DNA of 64,000 nt from Alloactinosynnema sp. L-07 (GCF_900070365.1 NZ_LN850107.1:6634001-6698000); one strand, 5' to 3'. Shown: positions 1 through 11,426, counted from the stretch's first letter. Program-made: numbers and translations. Notes: generated by a model not told the origin, from the letters alone.

Positions 1-1
1 C

Positions 2-2446
<2,445 letters not shown>

Positions 2447-2483
2447 CCCGATCGTGCGGGGCGCTGTGAGAGGCTACGGCACT

Positions 2484-3488
2484 GTGACCACCGTCATTCG
2501 TCGCCGACGCCCGCTCGTCGCGCTCCTCGCCGGACTCGCTCTGCTGGTCAGCGCGTGTGCCACGGGCCAGGGGCCGGCCAACGCCGCCGCCGTCGTGAAC
2601 GGCAAGACCATCAGTGTCGACCGGGTCCAGGAGCTGGTGGACAAGGCCGTCAAGGCCGAGCCCGCCGTCCAGACCCTGGCCGACAACCGCAAGCTCGACC
2701 TGGTCTCGCGCGCGGTCCTGCGCCAGCTCGTGCTGCACGAGCTGATCGCGGCCTACGCGGCGAAGGAGAACCTCACCGCCGAACCGGCTCAGGTCACCGA
2801 GCTGGCCAAGCAGCTCGCCGCGCCGAGCCCGCTGCCGACCGACGGTTCGGCCACCGACCAGATGATCGTCGGCCAGGCGGTCAACCGGGTGATGGACACG
2901 ACCGAGCTGGCGCGGGACTACCTGCTGCTGGCCGAGATCGGATTCAAGCAGGCGGCGGGCCTCGCGGTCACGATCGACTACTCCTTCGTCGCCGCGGACC
3001 CCGCGGAGGGCGCCGCGGGCAACGTAGGCTCGCTGCGGGACAAGGCGTTCGCCAAGGCCAGGCAGATGGCCACCAGCCTCGACGAGGCCGCCAAGGTCAT
3101 CGACGCCGACCTCGCGCAGGACAGCCAGTCCGCCGAGAAGGGTCGCACCTTCTCCCCGGCGCTGGCCCCTGACCTCGCGGGAAGCGTCCTGTTCGGCGCT
3201 CCGGTGAACAGCGTGATCGCCTTCCAGCCGAGCCAGGAGCAGGCGGGCTGGGTCGTCGCGGTGATCCGCAAGCGCGACACGGCCGCCACGCCGGACCCCA
3301 AGGCCCCCGAGGTGGACGTGCGGCTGGCGACCTCGCTCGGCCCGCGCATGCTGCAGGCCACCGCCGACGAGGTCGGCATCGAACTGAGCCCGCGCTACGG
3401 CGTGTGGGACGCCGCCGACATGGCGCCCGCGCCGAGCGAGGGCGAGACCAAGGGACTGATCGTCCCGATCAAGAACGCCACTCCGTGA
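2484..3488 (+). CDS. SurA/parvulin-like lipoprotein
   Basis: A 334-residue exported protein. From the GTG at 2484 it has an Arg-rich n-region (RRRR), a hydrophobic stretch and the lipobox LVSAC with Cys25 as the lipidated residue; an upstream GTG at 2454 would spoil this signal. The sequence after the Cys (AAVVNGKTISVDRVQELVD) is typical of SurA N-terminal-like chaperone domains. Actinobacterial proteins of this kind commonly sit between mfd and mazG. No clear parvulin catalytic domain is recognised in the C-terminal half, so a chaperone role is more likely than isomerase activity. Its stop overlaps the mazG start. Confidence 0.8.
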   Translation: MTTVIRRRRPLVALLAGLALLVSACATGQGPANAAAVVNGKTISVDRVQELVDKAVKAEPAVQTLADNRKLDLVSRAVLRQLVLHELIAAYAAKENLTAEPAQVTELAKQLAAPSPLPTDGSATDQMIVGQAVNRVMDTTELARDYLLLAEIGFKQAAGLAVTIDYSFVAADPAEGAAGNVGSLRDKAFAKARQMATSLDEAAKVIDADLAQDSQSAEKGRTFSPALAPDLAGSVLFGAPVNSVIAFQPSQEQAGWVVAVIRKRDTAATPDPKAPEVDVRLATSLGPRMLQATADEVGIELSPRYGVWDAADMAPAPSEGETKGLIVPIKNATP

Positions 3489-4408
3489 CGTTGCACGCGG
3501 GCACTTTCGTCGTGCTTGTCCGCGGGGACACCGTTCCCGCGGCCGCGGTGGCCAAGCTCCGTTCGGCCGCGCGGGTGTATGTGGCGGGCGACGTCGACCC
3601 CTCGCTGGGTGACGCGCCCGCGCCGTCGACGCTGGTGGACGAGGCGCGCGCGGCGGCGGTGGTGCTGCTGACCTCGGACCTGGACTCGCCGCTGGTCGCG
3701 GCGGGTGCGCCCGTGCTGGCCGCGCCCGGGTCCGGCCTGGTCGCCGCCGCCCGGGTGATGGACCGGCTGCGGTCGCCGGGCGGGTGCCCGTGGGACGCCG
3801 AGCAGACCCACGACTCGCTGCGCCAGTACCTGGTCGAGGAGTGCTTCGAGCTGCTCGAAGCGATTGAGGAGGGCGACCGGGCCGCGCTGCGCGAGGAACT
3901 CGGCGACGTGCTGCTGCAGGTGCTGTTCCACGCGCGCGTCGCCGAAGAGGACGCCGACGACCCGTTCACCATCGACGACGTGGCGGGGGAGCTGGTGGCC
4001 AAGCTGGTCAGCAGGCACCCGCACGTGTTCGCGGGCGGTGACCCCGCGGTGCGCGACGCCACGACCCAGCAGCAGCGCTGGGAGGAGCTCAAGCAGCAAG
4101 AGAAGCGCCGCGAGTCCAGTGTGGACGGTGTGGCGATGGGTCAGCCCGCGCTCGCGCTGGCGGCCAAGCTGGCCCAGCGCACCGCCCGCGCGGGCCTGCC
4201 CGGCGACCTGCTGCCCAAGCACGACGATCTCGGCGCGCGCCTGTTCGACCTCGCCGCGTTGGCCAAACTCGCTGGTCAGGACCCAGAAGCCGAGCTTCGC
4301 GCCGCCGCGCGGCGGTTCGCCGCCCAGGTGCGCGCGGCGGAGAAAGCGGCCAAGGAAGCCGGCGAGGAAGCCAAGTCGCACGAGACGTGGCGCAAGTATT
4401 GGCAGTGA
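3485..4408 (+). CDS. mazG: MazG-type nucleoside triphosphate pyrophosphohydrolase
   Basis: A 307-residue protein that should hydrolyse (d)NTPs to monophosphate and pyrophosphate, as house-cleaning MazG enzymes do. The start is the GTG at 3485, which overlaps the TGA of the lipoprotein gene (GTGA), so the two are translationally coupled. The MazG core begins at CPWD (residue 101), followed by the metal-binding EECFE (118-122) and EELGD (137-141) motifs. The first 100 residues form an extra N-terminal domain of the kind seen in mycobacterial MazG. The C-terminal tail is Ala/Lys/Glu-rich and probably helical. Confidence 0.93.
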   Translation: MTLHAGTFVVLVRGDTVPAAAVAKLRSAARVYVAGDVDPSLGDAPAPSTLVDEARAAAVVLLTSDLDSPLVAAGAPVLAAPGSGLVAAARVMDRLRSPGGCPWDAEQTHDSLRQYLVEECFELLEAIEEGDRAALREELGDVLLQVLFHARVAEEDADDPFTIDDVAGELVAKLVSRHPHVFAGGDPAVRDATTQQQRWEELKQQEKRRESSVDGVAMGQPALALAAKLAQRTARAGLPGDLLPKHDDLGARLFDLAALAKLAGQDPEAELRAAARRFAAQVRAAEKAAKEAGEEAKSHETWRKYWQ

Positions 4409-4460
4409 TGCCTGTGGACAACTTCCTCCGCGATCTGGCCGGAATCGCTAACTTGGCAGA

Positions 4461-7400
4461 GTGACCGACGCCTACCTTCGCTTCCCGCACCTGCACCAGG
4501 ACCTGATCACCTTCGTCGCCGAGGACGACGTGTGGCTGGCCCCGGTCGATGGTGGCCGCGCCTGGCGGATCTCCGCGGACCAGGTTCCGGTGCGAAACCC
4601 GCGCTTCGCCCCCGACGGACGCACGCTGGCCTGGTCCAGCACCCGCGATGTGGAGCCCGAGGTTCATGTCGCGCCGGTCGACGGCGGGCCGAGCACCCGC
4701 CTGACCTACTGGGGCGATGTGACGACCCGGGTCCTCGGCTGGACACCGGACGGCGCGGTGATCGCGAACACCACCACCGGCCGGTCGTCGACTCGGCACC
4801 GCTGGGCGCACGCGGTGCCGCTCGACGGCGGACAGCCCGAGCTGCTGCCGTACGGGCCGGTCGACTCGGTGTCGATGGCGGGCGGCCGGGTCGTGCTCGG
4901 GTCGGTGATCTCGGTGGAGCCCGCGTGGTGGAAGCGCTACCGCGGCGGTACGGCGGGCAAGGTATGGGTCGACGGCGAGGACGGCTTCCGCCGCATCCTG
5001 TCCGATGTGGATGGACACATCGTGTCGCCGATGTGGGTGGGCGATCGGATCGTGTTCCTGTCCGACCACGAGGGCGTCGGCAACATCTATTCGTGCACGG
5101 CGGACGGCGGGGACGTCCGCGCGCACAGCTCGCACGAGTTCTACGCCCGGAATCCGACGACGGACGGCAGGCGCGTGATCTACCACTGCGCGGGCGCGGT
5201 CTGGCTGCTCGACGGCCTCGACAGCGAACCGCGCAGGCTCGACGTGCGGCTGGGCGGCCCGCGCGGGTCGCGCCAGCCGTACCGGTTGTCGCCTTCGTCC
5301 TCGCTCGGTCAACTCGGGCCCGACCACACCGGCCGGGCGAGCGCGGTCGAGGTGCGCGGCACGGTCCACTGGCTGACCCACCGCGACGGCCCGGTCCGCG
5401 CGCTGAGCGACGAGCCCGGCGTGCGGGCGCGGCTTCCGCTGGTGCTCGGCGACACCGGACAGGTCGTGTGGGTCACCGACGCAGACGGTGAGGACGCGCT
5501 GGAGTTCGCGCCGGTCGAGGGCAGAGCCGACGGCGTCAGCCCGCGGCGGGTCGGCACGGCGGCGCTCGGGCGGGTGCTGGAACTGGCCGCCTCGCCCGAC
5601 GGCAGGCGCGTCGGCGTGGTCAGCCACGACGGTAGGCTGTCGCTGGTCGACACCGACAGCGGGGAGATCCGCGAGGTGGTCAAGGCCCGCGAGATGGACC
5701 CGAGCGGCCTGGCCTTCTCGCCGGACTCGGGCTGGCTCGCCTGGTCGCACCCCGGGCCGGAGCCGCTGCGGCACATCCGGATGGTCAACACCACTGACCT
5801 GTCCATAGTGGACGTGACGCCGCTGCGCTTCGTCGACTCCGACCCGGCGTTCACCGTCGACGGCAAGCACATCGCGTTCCTGTCGGCGCGCAGCTTCGAC
5901 CCGATCTACGACGTGCATGTGTTCGACATGTCCTTCGCCAACGGCAGCAGGCCCTACCTGGTCCCGCTCGCGGCGACCACCGCCTCGCCCTTCGCGCCGC
6001 TGCGGGAGGGCAGGCCGTTCGGCGACGGCGACGACAAGTCCGACGGCGACAAGTCCGAAACCGACGCGCCGCGCACCGCGGTCGACATCGACGGCATCGC
6101 CGACCGCGTGGTCGCCTTCCCGGTCGCGGCGGGCCGGTACTCGGGGCTGCGCGCGGTCAAGGGCGGCGTGCTCTGGATGCGCGACCCGCTCCTCGGCTCA
6201 CTCGGCGATGATCTGTATGACCTCGGCGAGGACGCCCCACGGGCCGACCTGGAGCGCTACGACTTCGCCAAACTCAAGACCGACACCCTGGTCGACGGTC
6301 TCGACGAGTTCTGGACCAGCGGCGACGGCCAGCGCGTCGTCGTCCGCGACGGCCGCACGCTGCGCGTGCTGCCCGCCGACCGCAAGGGCGACTCGGACGA
6401 CGGCTCCGAGGACAACATCACCGTCGACCTGGCCAGGATCCGAGTCGAGATCGACCCCGCCGCCGAGTGGCGCCAGTCCTTCGACGAAGCGGGCAGACTG
6501 ATGCGCGACCACTTCTGGCGCGCCGACATGGGCGGCGTCGACTGGGCGGGCGTGCTCGCCCGCTACCGCCCCCTGGTCGATTCCCTCGGCTCCCACGACG
6601 AACTGGTCGACCTGCTCTGGGAGGTCCAAGGCGAATTGGGCACGTCCCACGCCTACGTCGCACCCCCACGCGGCGGCGTCGACCAGAAACGCCGAATCGG
6701 CCTCCTCGGCGCCGACATCGCCGCTGACCATGAAGGCCGCTGGCGGATCAAGACGGTGCTCCCAGGCGAGAGCTCCGACCCCCGAGCCCGCTCCCCCCTG
6801 CGCGCCCCCGGCGTAGCCGCCCGCCCCGGCGACGCGATCGTCGCCGTCGACGGCCGCCCGGTCGACCCCCACCGCGGCCCGGCCCCCCTGCTCGTAGGAA
6901 CGGCCGACCACCCCGTAGAACTCACCATCGCCCCCAAGGGCGGCGGCGAACCCCGCCGCGTCGTGGTCGTCCCCCTGCTCGACGACATGCCCCTGCGCTA
7001 CCAGGCCTGGGTCGCGGGCCGTCGCGAACACGTCCACACCGCGACCAACGGCCGAGTCGGCTACCTGCACATCCCCGACATGGTCGCCAACGGCTGGGCC
7101 CAACTCCACCGAGACCTACGCCTTGAGATGCGCAGGGAAGCTGTAGTAGTGGACCTCCGCGAGAACCGCGGCGGCCACCTGTCCCAACTGGTGATCGAGA
7201 AACTGGGCCGCAAGATCGTCGGCTGGAGCCGAGCCCGCGACGGCTACTACGACGAGACCTACCCCCTCGACGCTCCCCGAGGCCCAGTGGTCGCCGTCGC
7301 CGACGAGTTCTCCGGCTCCGACGGCGACATCGTCAACGCCGCCATCCGAGCGTTAGGTATCGGCCCGGTGGTGGGCACCCGGACCTGGGGCGGTGTGATC

Positions 7401-7658
7401 GGGATCGACAACCGCTACCACCTCATCGACGGCACCCTGGTCACCCAGCCCCGCTACGCCACCTGGATGCAGGGCCCCGGCTGGGGCATGGAAAACCACG
7501 GCGTGGACCCGGACGTCGAGGTCGTAGTCACCCCACAAGATCACGCCGCCGCCCGCGACCCACAGTTGGACACAGCCATCCGCATGGCCCTCGAAGCCCT
7601 GACCGAGACCCCCGCCGCCACCCCGCCGGCCTTACCAGAACCGGAGGCACGCCCGTAG
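4461..7658 (+). CDS. Tricorn-type serine protease (S41 family)
   Basis: A 1065-residue cytosolic peptidase related to tricorn protease, which trims oligopeptides produced by the proteasome. The N-terminal half consists of WD40/beta-propeller-like repeats (for example PRFAPDGRTLAWSS). It is followed by a C1 helical region, a PDZ-like segment around RPGDAIVAVDGRPV, and the S41 catalytic core. Likely catalytic residues are His684 (RDHFWR), Ser953 in GSDGD and Glu1011 (GMENHGVDPD), matching the tricorn order His-Ser-Glu. No signal peptide is seen. Two in-frame TTA leucine codons lie near the 3' end (7353 and 7632), and wobble bases in the last third look more relaxed than upstream. Confidence 0.92.
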   Translation: MTDAYLRFPHLHQDLITFVAEDDVWLAPVDGGRAWRISADQVPVRNPRFAPDGRTLAWSSTRDVEPEVHVAPVDGGPSTRLTYWGDVTTRVLGWTPDGAVIANTTTGRSSTRHRWAHAVPLDGGQPELLPYGPVDSVSMAGGRVVLGSVISVEPAWWKRYRGGTAGKVWVDGEDGFRRILSDVDGHIVSPMWVGDRIVFLSDHEGVGNIYSCTADGGDVRAHSSHEFYARNPTTDGRRVIYHCAGAVWLLDGLDSEPRRLDVRLGGPRGSRQPYRLSPSSSLGQLGPDHTGRASAVEVRGTVHWLTHRDGPVRALSDEPGVRARLPLVLGDTGQVVWVTDADGEDALEFAPVEGRADGVSPRRVGTAALGRVLELAASPDGRRVGVVSHDGRLSLVDTDSGEIREVVKAREMDPSGLAFSPDSGWLAWSHPGPEPLRHIRMVNTTDLSIVDVTPLRFVDSDPAFTVDGKHIAFLSARSFDPIYDVHVFDMSFANGSRPYLVPLAATTASPFAPLREGRPFGDGDDKSDGDKSETDAPRTAVDIDGIADRVVAFPVAAGRYSGLRAVKGGVLWMRDPLLGSLGDDLYDLGEDAPRADLERYDFAKLKTDTLVDGLDEFWTSGDGQRVVVRDGRTLRVLPADRKGDSDDGSEDNITVDLARIRVEIDPAAEWRQSFDEAGRLMRDHFWRADMGGVDWAGVLARYRPLVDSLGSHDELVDLLWEVQGELGTSHAYVAPPRGGVDQKRRIGLLGADIAADHEGRWRIKTVLPGESSDPRARSPLRAPGVAARPGDAIVAVDGRPVDPHRGPAPLLVGTADHPVELTIAPKGGGEPRRVVVVPLLDDMPLRYQAWVAGRREHVHTATNGRVGYLHIPDMVANGWAQLHRDLRLEMRREAVVVDLRENRGGHLSQLVIEKLGRKIVGWSRARDGYYDETYPLDAPRGPVVAVADEFSGSDGDIVNAAIRALGIGPVVGTRTWGGVIGIDNRYHLIDGTLVTQPRYATWMQGPGWGMENHGVDPDVEVVVTPQDHAAARDPQLDTAIRMALEALTETPAATPPALPEPEARP

Positions 7659-7993
7659 CCACCTCCGCACCCACACCAAGCCGGGCGATGACCATGACGG
7701 CAGGGGTGGGCAGGACGGAGCAGACAGGCAGGCAAGCGGGGCAGGGTGAGTGGCGAGCAAGGCGAGGTGGGTGAGGCGGGCGAGCGGGGCGGGGCGACTG
7801 GGCGGGGTGAGGGGCGAGCAAGGCGAGGTGGGTGAGGCGGGCGAGCGGGGCAGGGCGAGCGGGGCAGGGCGACTGGGCGGGGCGAGGCGAGTGAGCAAGG
7901 CGAGGTGAGCGGGGCGACTGGGCGAGGTGACCAGAACAAGCAGACCGGCGACCCACCAAACGCAAGGGGCACAACAGAACGGCCTGTTTGATG
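7659..7993. repeat. G-rich low-complexity intergenic region with a 38-bp direct repeat
   Basis: No credible gene lies here. From about 7700 to 7930 the plus strand is strongly G-rich, built from short blocks such as GGCGAG, GGGTGAGGC and GGGGC. A 38-bp segment at 7753-7790 is repeated exactly at 7814-7851 (period 61 bp). Open frames on the minus strand are Pro/Ala/Arg/Ser low-complexity products of the composition and are not called. Confidence 0.8.
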
Positions 7994-8056
7994 TGCCATG
8001 GATTTTCCGGACACCGGCCCCAGTAGAATTGGGGCTTGACGGAACGGAGAATTCTT

Positions 8057-8344
8057 ATGAGTCCACGTCGTCGTTTCTCGCCTGAGTTCAAGGCCGAGGC
8101 TGTCAGGATGGTCGTGGAGGGCGGTGTTTCGGTCGCGGCGGCGGCCCGCCAGTTGGATTTGGTGGAGCAGACCCTGCGGAATTGGGTCGAGAAGCACAAT
8201 GAGGCCCATCCGCGGCCGGTCGACTCGTTGACCGACTGTGAGCGGGTGCGGCTGCGGGAGTTGGAACGCGAAGTCGCCGAACTGCGGATGAAGAACGAGT
8301 TCCTGGGAAAAGCCGCCGCCTTCTTCGCCCGCGACTATCGGTGA
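8057..8344 (+). CDS. IS3-family transposase subunit OrfA
   Basis: A 95-residue helix-turn-helix protein that binds the element's ends. It opens with RRRFSPEFKAEAVRMVVEGG, typical of the transposase_8 / IS3-OrfA family, and carries a C-terminal leucine-zipper-like helix (RLRELEREVAELRMKNEFL). The ATG at 8057 is preferred over a TTG at 8036 because the protein then begins at the conserved domain. Its TGA overlaps the orfB start by four bases (GTGA), so coupling by reinitiation is possible. The common IS3 -1 slippage would need a slippery run, which is not obvious here. Confidence 0.92.
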   Translation: MSPRRRFSPEFKAEAVRMVVEGGVSVAAAARQLDLVEQTLRNWVEKHNEAHPRPVDSLTDCERVRLRELEREVAELRMKNEFLGKAAAFFARDYR

Positions 8345-9219
8345 CCGAGACCTACGAGTTCATCGACGGCGAAAAAGGCAACTACCCGGTCACCGCGATG
8401 TGCGACTGGATGGAAGTATCGAGGTCGGGGTTCTACGAATGGCGGAACAAACCCGTGTCCGCCACCGTCGAGCGCCGCGAGACCCTCAAGGAGCGGATCA
8501 CCCGGATCTTCGCCGAGTCACGCCGAACCTACGGCTACCGTCGAGTGCACGCCGCCCTGGCCCGCCAGGGTGTCGCGGCGGGCGCCGAACTGGTCCGTGC
8601 CCTGATGCGCGAGCTGGGTCTGGTGCCGCGCCGGCCCAGGCCACGCCCCAGGATCGCCGCCGACCGCAACGCCGCCGAGGTCCCCGACCTGATCAACCGT
8701 GACTTCACCGCCGACGCGCCTGGCTACAAACTGGTCGGTGACATCACCTATGTCCCGACCCGTGAAGGATGGCTTTATCTGGCCACCGTCATCGATGTCG
8801 CGACACGGAAAGTGGTCGGTTGGGCCACCGCCGACCACCTGAGGGCATCGTTGGCCTGCGACGCCATCACCGCCGCGGCCCGCAATATCCGCCTCGCCGA
8901 CACCGCCGTCTTCCATTCCGACCGCGGAACCCAGTACACTTCCACCGAATTCCACACCCACCTCCGCCGCCACCGAATCACACCGTCGATGGGCCGCACC
9001 GGAGTCTGCTGGGACAACGCACTCGCCGAATCATTCTTCGCCGCACTCAAAAACGAACTCGTCCACCACGCCGACTTCCCCACCCGACACCACGCCCACC
9101 AAGCAATCAGCGCCTACATCGAACTCTTCTACAACCACACACGCCTGCACTCCACCCTCGGATACATCACCCCCAACGAAGCACACAACCGCTACCTCGC
9201 AACACAACCAGCGGCCTGA
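8341..9219 (+). CDS. IS3-family transposase OrfB (DDE integrase)
   Basis: A 292-residue catalytic subunit with the RNase H-fold integrase core (rve). The DDE triad is visible as Asp in GDITYV, Asp in FHSDRGTQY and Glu in NALAESFFAALKNE. The N-terminal part has the HTH_21 segment (RRTYGYRRVHAALARQG). The 3' end shows the family motif YNHTRLHSTLGYITPNE. There is no internal stop or frameshift, so the enzyme appears functional. Confidence 0.95.
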   Translation: MTETYEFIDGEKGNYPVTAMCDWMEVSRSGFYEWRNKPVSATVERRETLKERITRIFAESRRTYGYRRVHAALARQGVAAGAELVRALMRELGLVPRRPRPRPRIAADRNAAEVPDLINRDFTADAPGYKLVGDITYVPTREGWLYLATVIDVATRKVVGWATADHLRASLACDAITAAARNIRLADTAVFHSDRGTQYTSTEFHTHLRRHRITPSMGRTGVCWDNALAESFFAALKNELVHHADFPTRHHAHQAISAYIELFYNHTRLHSTLGYITPNEAHNRYLATQPAA

Positions 9220-9260
9220 AACCCCCCTAAACCACCGTCCGGAAAACCCATGGCAGATCA

Positions 9261-9392
9261 GTTTGGGTGGTTCGCCTTGATTTGGGGGAAATGGGCCTAA
9301 AATCGCGGTGCGGGTGAGGTTCCTTGAGCTCGCCTTTTGACCCGCACAGGCCCATTTCTAGGGCTCCCCAAATCAAGGCGAACCACCCAAAC
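9261..9392. repeat. 132-bp nested palindrome beside the IS
   Basis: Three nested inverted repeats share one centre. The outer arms 9261-9287 and 9366-9392 are a perfect 27-bp inverted repeat. The middle arms are 9289-9298 and 9348-9357 (10 bp), and the inner arms 9308-9315 and 9340-9347 (8 bp). The element codes for nothing and would fold into one long hairpin or cruciform, like a MITE or a large REP-type element. The IS ends only five bases away. Confidence 0.9.
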
Positions 9393-9399
9393 AGGCAGC

Positions 9400-9660
9400 C
9401 GCCCGCCAACCCCGCCAACCCCGCCCCCGCCAACCCCGCCCCCGCCAAGACCACGCGAAGCCCGCTCGCCAACCCCGCCCGCCCGCCAAGTAGGCCCGCC
9501 CGCTCGCCAACCCCGCCCGCCCGGCAAGTAGGCCCGCCCGCCCGGCAAGTAGGCCCGCCCGCCCGGCAAGTAGGCCCGCCCGCCCGCCAAGTAGGCCCGC
9601 CCGGCAAGTAGGCCCACCCGGCAAGTAGGCCCGCCCGCCAAGTCGGCGGCAAGACCGCAC
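9400..9660. repeat. C-rich minisatellite with AAGTAGGCCC units
   Basis: The decamer AAGTAGGCCC starts at 9488, 9526, 9547, 9568, 9589, 9606 and 9623. Spacing is 21 bp in the core and 17 bp at the end, with CCGCC-rich spacers. The stretch before it (9400-9487) is built of GCCAACCCC and CCGCC blocks. Both strands stay open for long distances only because of the repeats; no gene is called. Confidence 0.85.
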
Positions 9661-9714
9661 CAAGTCGCCCGCCAGCTCGTCGATGTCCGCCCACTCGTGA
9701 TGGATCATCAGGGC

Positions 9715-10545
9715 ATGGGATTCGATCTCCACACCGCCCGCATGATCCAGGCCAACGAAGCCAACTGGAACGCCCGCACCCCCATCCACGTCGCCAGTGA
9801 CTTCTACTCCGTCACCACCCGAGACCCCGCCGACTGGTTCGCCGACTACGAATGGACCGACCTCGGCGACCTACACAACCGTGACCTCGCCCACCTCCAA
9901 TGCCACATAGGCTCCGAGACCCTCGCATTCGCCCACCGAGGAGCTCGGGTCACCGGCTTGGACCTCTCCGGCGCATCGATCGAAGCCGCCAAGGCCATCG
10001 CAGCCGCAAGGAACCTCGACATCGACTACGTCCAGTCCGATGTGTACACAGCAGTAGATGCCTTGGGGCACAACCGTTTCGATGTCGTCTACACCGGCAA
10101 AGGTTCGATCTGCTTCCTCCCCGACCTGACCCCGTGGGCCGACCAGGTCGCCGCGCTGCTCAAGCCGGGCGGTTTCCTCTACCTGGTCGAGTTCCACCCG
10201 CTCCTGCACTCGCTGGGACGAGTGCCCGACGCCGAGACGTCGCTGATTCTCAAGCACGACTACCTCGCGGGTCGCGGACCCGCGCGGGAAGACGGCACCT
10301 ACACCTACACCGACGGGCCGACCGTCCCGTCGAGCCCGGAGTACTTCGAGTGGTGCCACGGCATCGGCGAGGTCGTCACCGCGCTGATCGGGGCCGGACT
10401 GAGGATCGACCTGCTGCGCGAGTCCGAGGAGATTCCCTGGCAGCGATGGGCGTCGATGGAGAACACCCGCGGCGTATGGCACCGGCTGCCGCGGGAGGCG
10501 CCGCGAACACCTCTTCTCTACGCGATCAGGGCGACGAAGTCATGA
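9715..10545 (+). CDS. Class I SAM-dependent methyltransferase
   Basis: A 276-residue methyltransferase of unknown substrate. The Rossmann fold is visible: motif I is degenerate (HLQCHIGSETLAFAHRGARV), followed by the acidic motif VTGLDLSG, and later FDVVYTGKGSICFLPDL and LLKPGGFLYLVEF. It belongs to the group with an N-terminal TARMIQANEANWNAR segment. The start at 9715 places that segment at the N-terminus; ATG at 9700 is the alternative, and neither has a good ribosome-binding site. It lies directly downstream of the minisatellite, so its promoter may be affected by repeat length. Confidence 0.85.
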   Translation: MGFDLHTARMIQANEANWNARTPIHVASDFYSVTTRDPADWFADYEWTDLGDLHNRDLAHLQCHIGSETLAFAHRGARVTGLDLSGASIEAAKAIAAARNLDIDYVQSDVYTAVDALGHNRFDVVYTGKGSICFLPDLTPWADQVAALLKPGGFLYLVEFHPLLHSLGRVPDAETSLILKHDYLAGRGPAREDGTYTYTDGPTVPSSPEYFEWCHGIGEVVTALIGAGLRIDLLRESEEIPWQRWASMENTRGVWHRLPREAPRTPLLYAIRATKS

Positions 10546-10598
10546 TCGTTTCAGACGATCCGGACAAAGCACCGGCCCCGGCCACGTAGCCTGGATGA

Positions 10599-11420
10599 GT
10601 GACCGCCACCCCGACCTCCGCGACCCCAGCCCGGCCGCCCGCACCACCAGTGCGGCCGCGGCGGGGACCGTGGGGCCGTTTGCTGCTCGTCGTCGTGCTG
10701 CTCGCGGTGGCGGCGGGGGCGGCGTACCTGGTGGTCAAGGCCAGTGAACCCGCGCAGACCGACGCCAGGCCCGACGGCATCGACATCCCGGCGCTCGACG
10801 TGCTGCCCGGTACCGCGCTCGCGCAGGGCAGGCCACTGCCCGCCGAGCCGGACGTGGTGGCTTGGGCCAAGCGCGCCGCCGAGGTGACCGACATCCCGGC
10901 GCGCACGCTCGTCGCCTACGTCAACGCCGATCTGGCCACTCAGCGGCGCGATCCCGGCTGCAAGATCACCTGGGCGACACTCGCGGGCGTCGGCCGCGTC
11001 GAGTCCCACCACGGCCACTTCCGGGGCGCCAGGGTGGGGGAGGACGGCAGGCTCACCAAGCCGATCATCGGCATCCCGCTCGACGGATCGCCGGGCGTGC
11101 GGGCCATCCGCGACACCGATGGCGGCAAGCTCGACGGCGACACCCAGTGGGACCGCGCCGTCGGGGCGATGCAGTTCCTGCCGAGCACCTGGTCGCGGTG
11201 GGCCGCCCGCGCGGGCGGCGACGGCACCCCGGCCGACCCCCAGGACATCGACGACGCCGCCCTCACCGCCGCCCGCTACCTGTGCGCCAGCGGCGGCGAC
11301 CTGTCGACCGGCGAAGGCTGGTGGAAGGCCGTCCTGACCTACAACAACTCCGTCAAATACGGCCGCGACGTCTACAGCGGCGCCGACGCCTACGCCCGCA
11401 AGGTCGCCGAACTCGGCTGA
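10599..11420 (+). CDS. Membrane-anchored lytic murein transglycosylase
   Basis: A 273-residue peptidoglycan-cleaving enzyme. After a Pro/Ala-rich cytosolic N-terminus there is one membrane segment (about residues 26-46), then an extracytoplasmic SLT-type domain. The catalytic acid is probably Glu135 in GRVESHHG, and the domain shows the family pattern AIRDTDGGKLDGD, WDRAVGAMQFLPSTW and YNNSVKYG. It resembles the second transglycosylase at 14698-15942 but lacks its Thr-rich tail. The GTG start follows the methyltransferase by 53 bp. Confidence 0.9.
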   Translation: MTATPTSATPARPPAPPVRPRRGPWGRLLLVVVLLAVAAGAAYLVVKASEPAQTDARPDGIDIPALDVLPGTALAQGRPLPAEPDVVAWAKRAAEVTDIPARTLVAYVNADLATQRRDPGCKITWATLAGVGRVESHHGHFRGARVGEDGRLTKPIIGIPLDGSPGVRAIRDTDGGKLDGDTQWDRAVGAMQFLPSTWSRWAARAGGDGTPADPQDIDDAALTAARYLCASGGDLSTGEGWWKAVLTYNNSVKYGRDVYSGADAYARKVAELG

Positions 11421-11426
11421 CCCTTA

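Larger units (their letters stand above)
7994..9255 (+). mobile_element. IS3-family insertion sequence, 1262 bp
   Basis: The element has imperfect terminal inverted repeats of 19 bp: 7994-8012 (TGCCATGGATTTTCCGGAC) and the reverse complement of 9237-9255, with one mismatch. Ends are TG...CA as in many IS3 members. It contains the usual two genes, a small HTH protein and a DDE transposase. The triplet GAT occurs at 7990-7992 and 9256-9258; it could be a 3-bp target duplication if one extra G belongs to the left end. Both genes are intact, so the element may be recent or active. Confidence 0.93.

Noticed and set aside
4089-5918. 609-codon minus-strand open frame
   Set aside because: Antisense to mazG and the tricorn gene; composition typical of a shadow.
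8300-8344. Programmed -1 frameshift between the IS3 genes
   Set aside because: No convincing slippery heptamer was found, and the GTGA overlap offers a simpler reinitiation route.
9324-9611. Pro/Ala-rich plus-strand frame and Gly-rich minus-strand frames
   Set aside because: They are read-through of the minisatellite; frames stay open because of the repeat unit only.
9488-9632. Possible CRISPR array
   Set aside because: Spacing of 17-21 bp leaves no true spacers, and no cas genes are nearby; it is a minisatellite.
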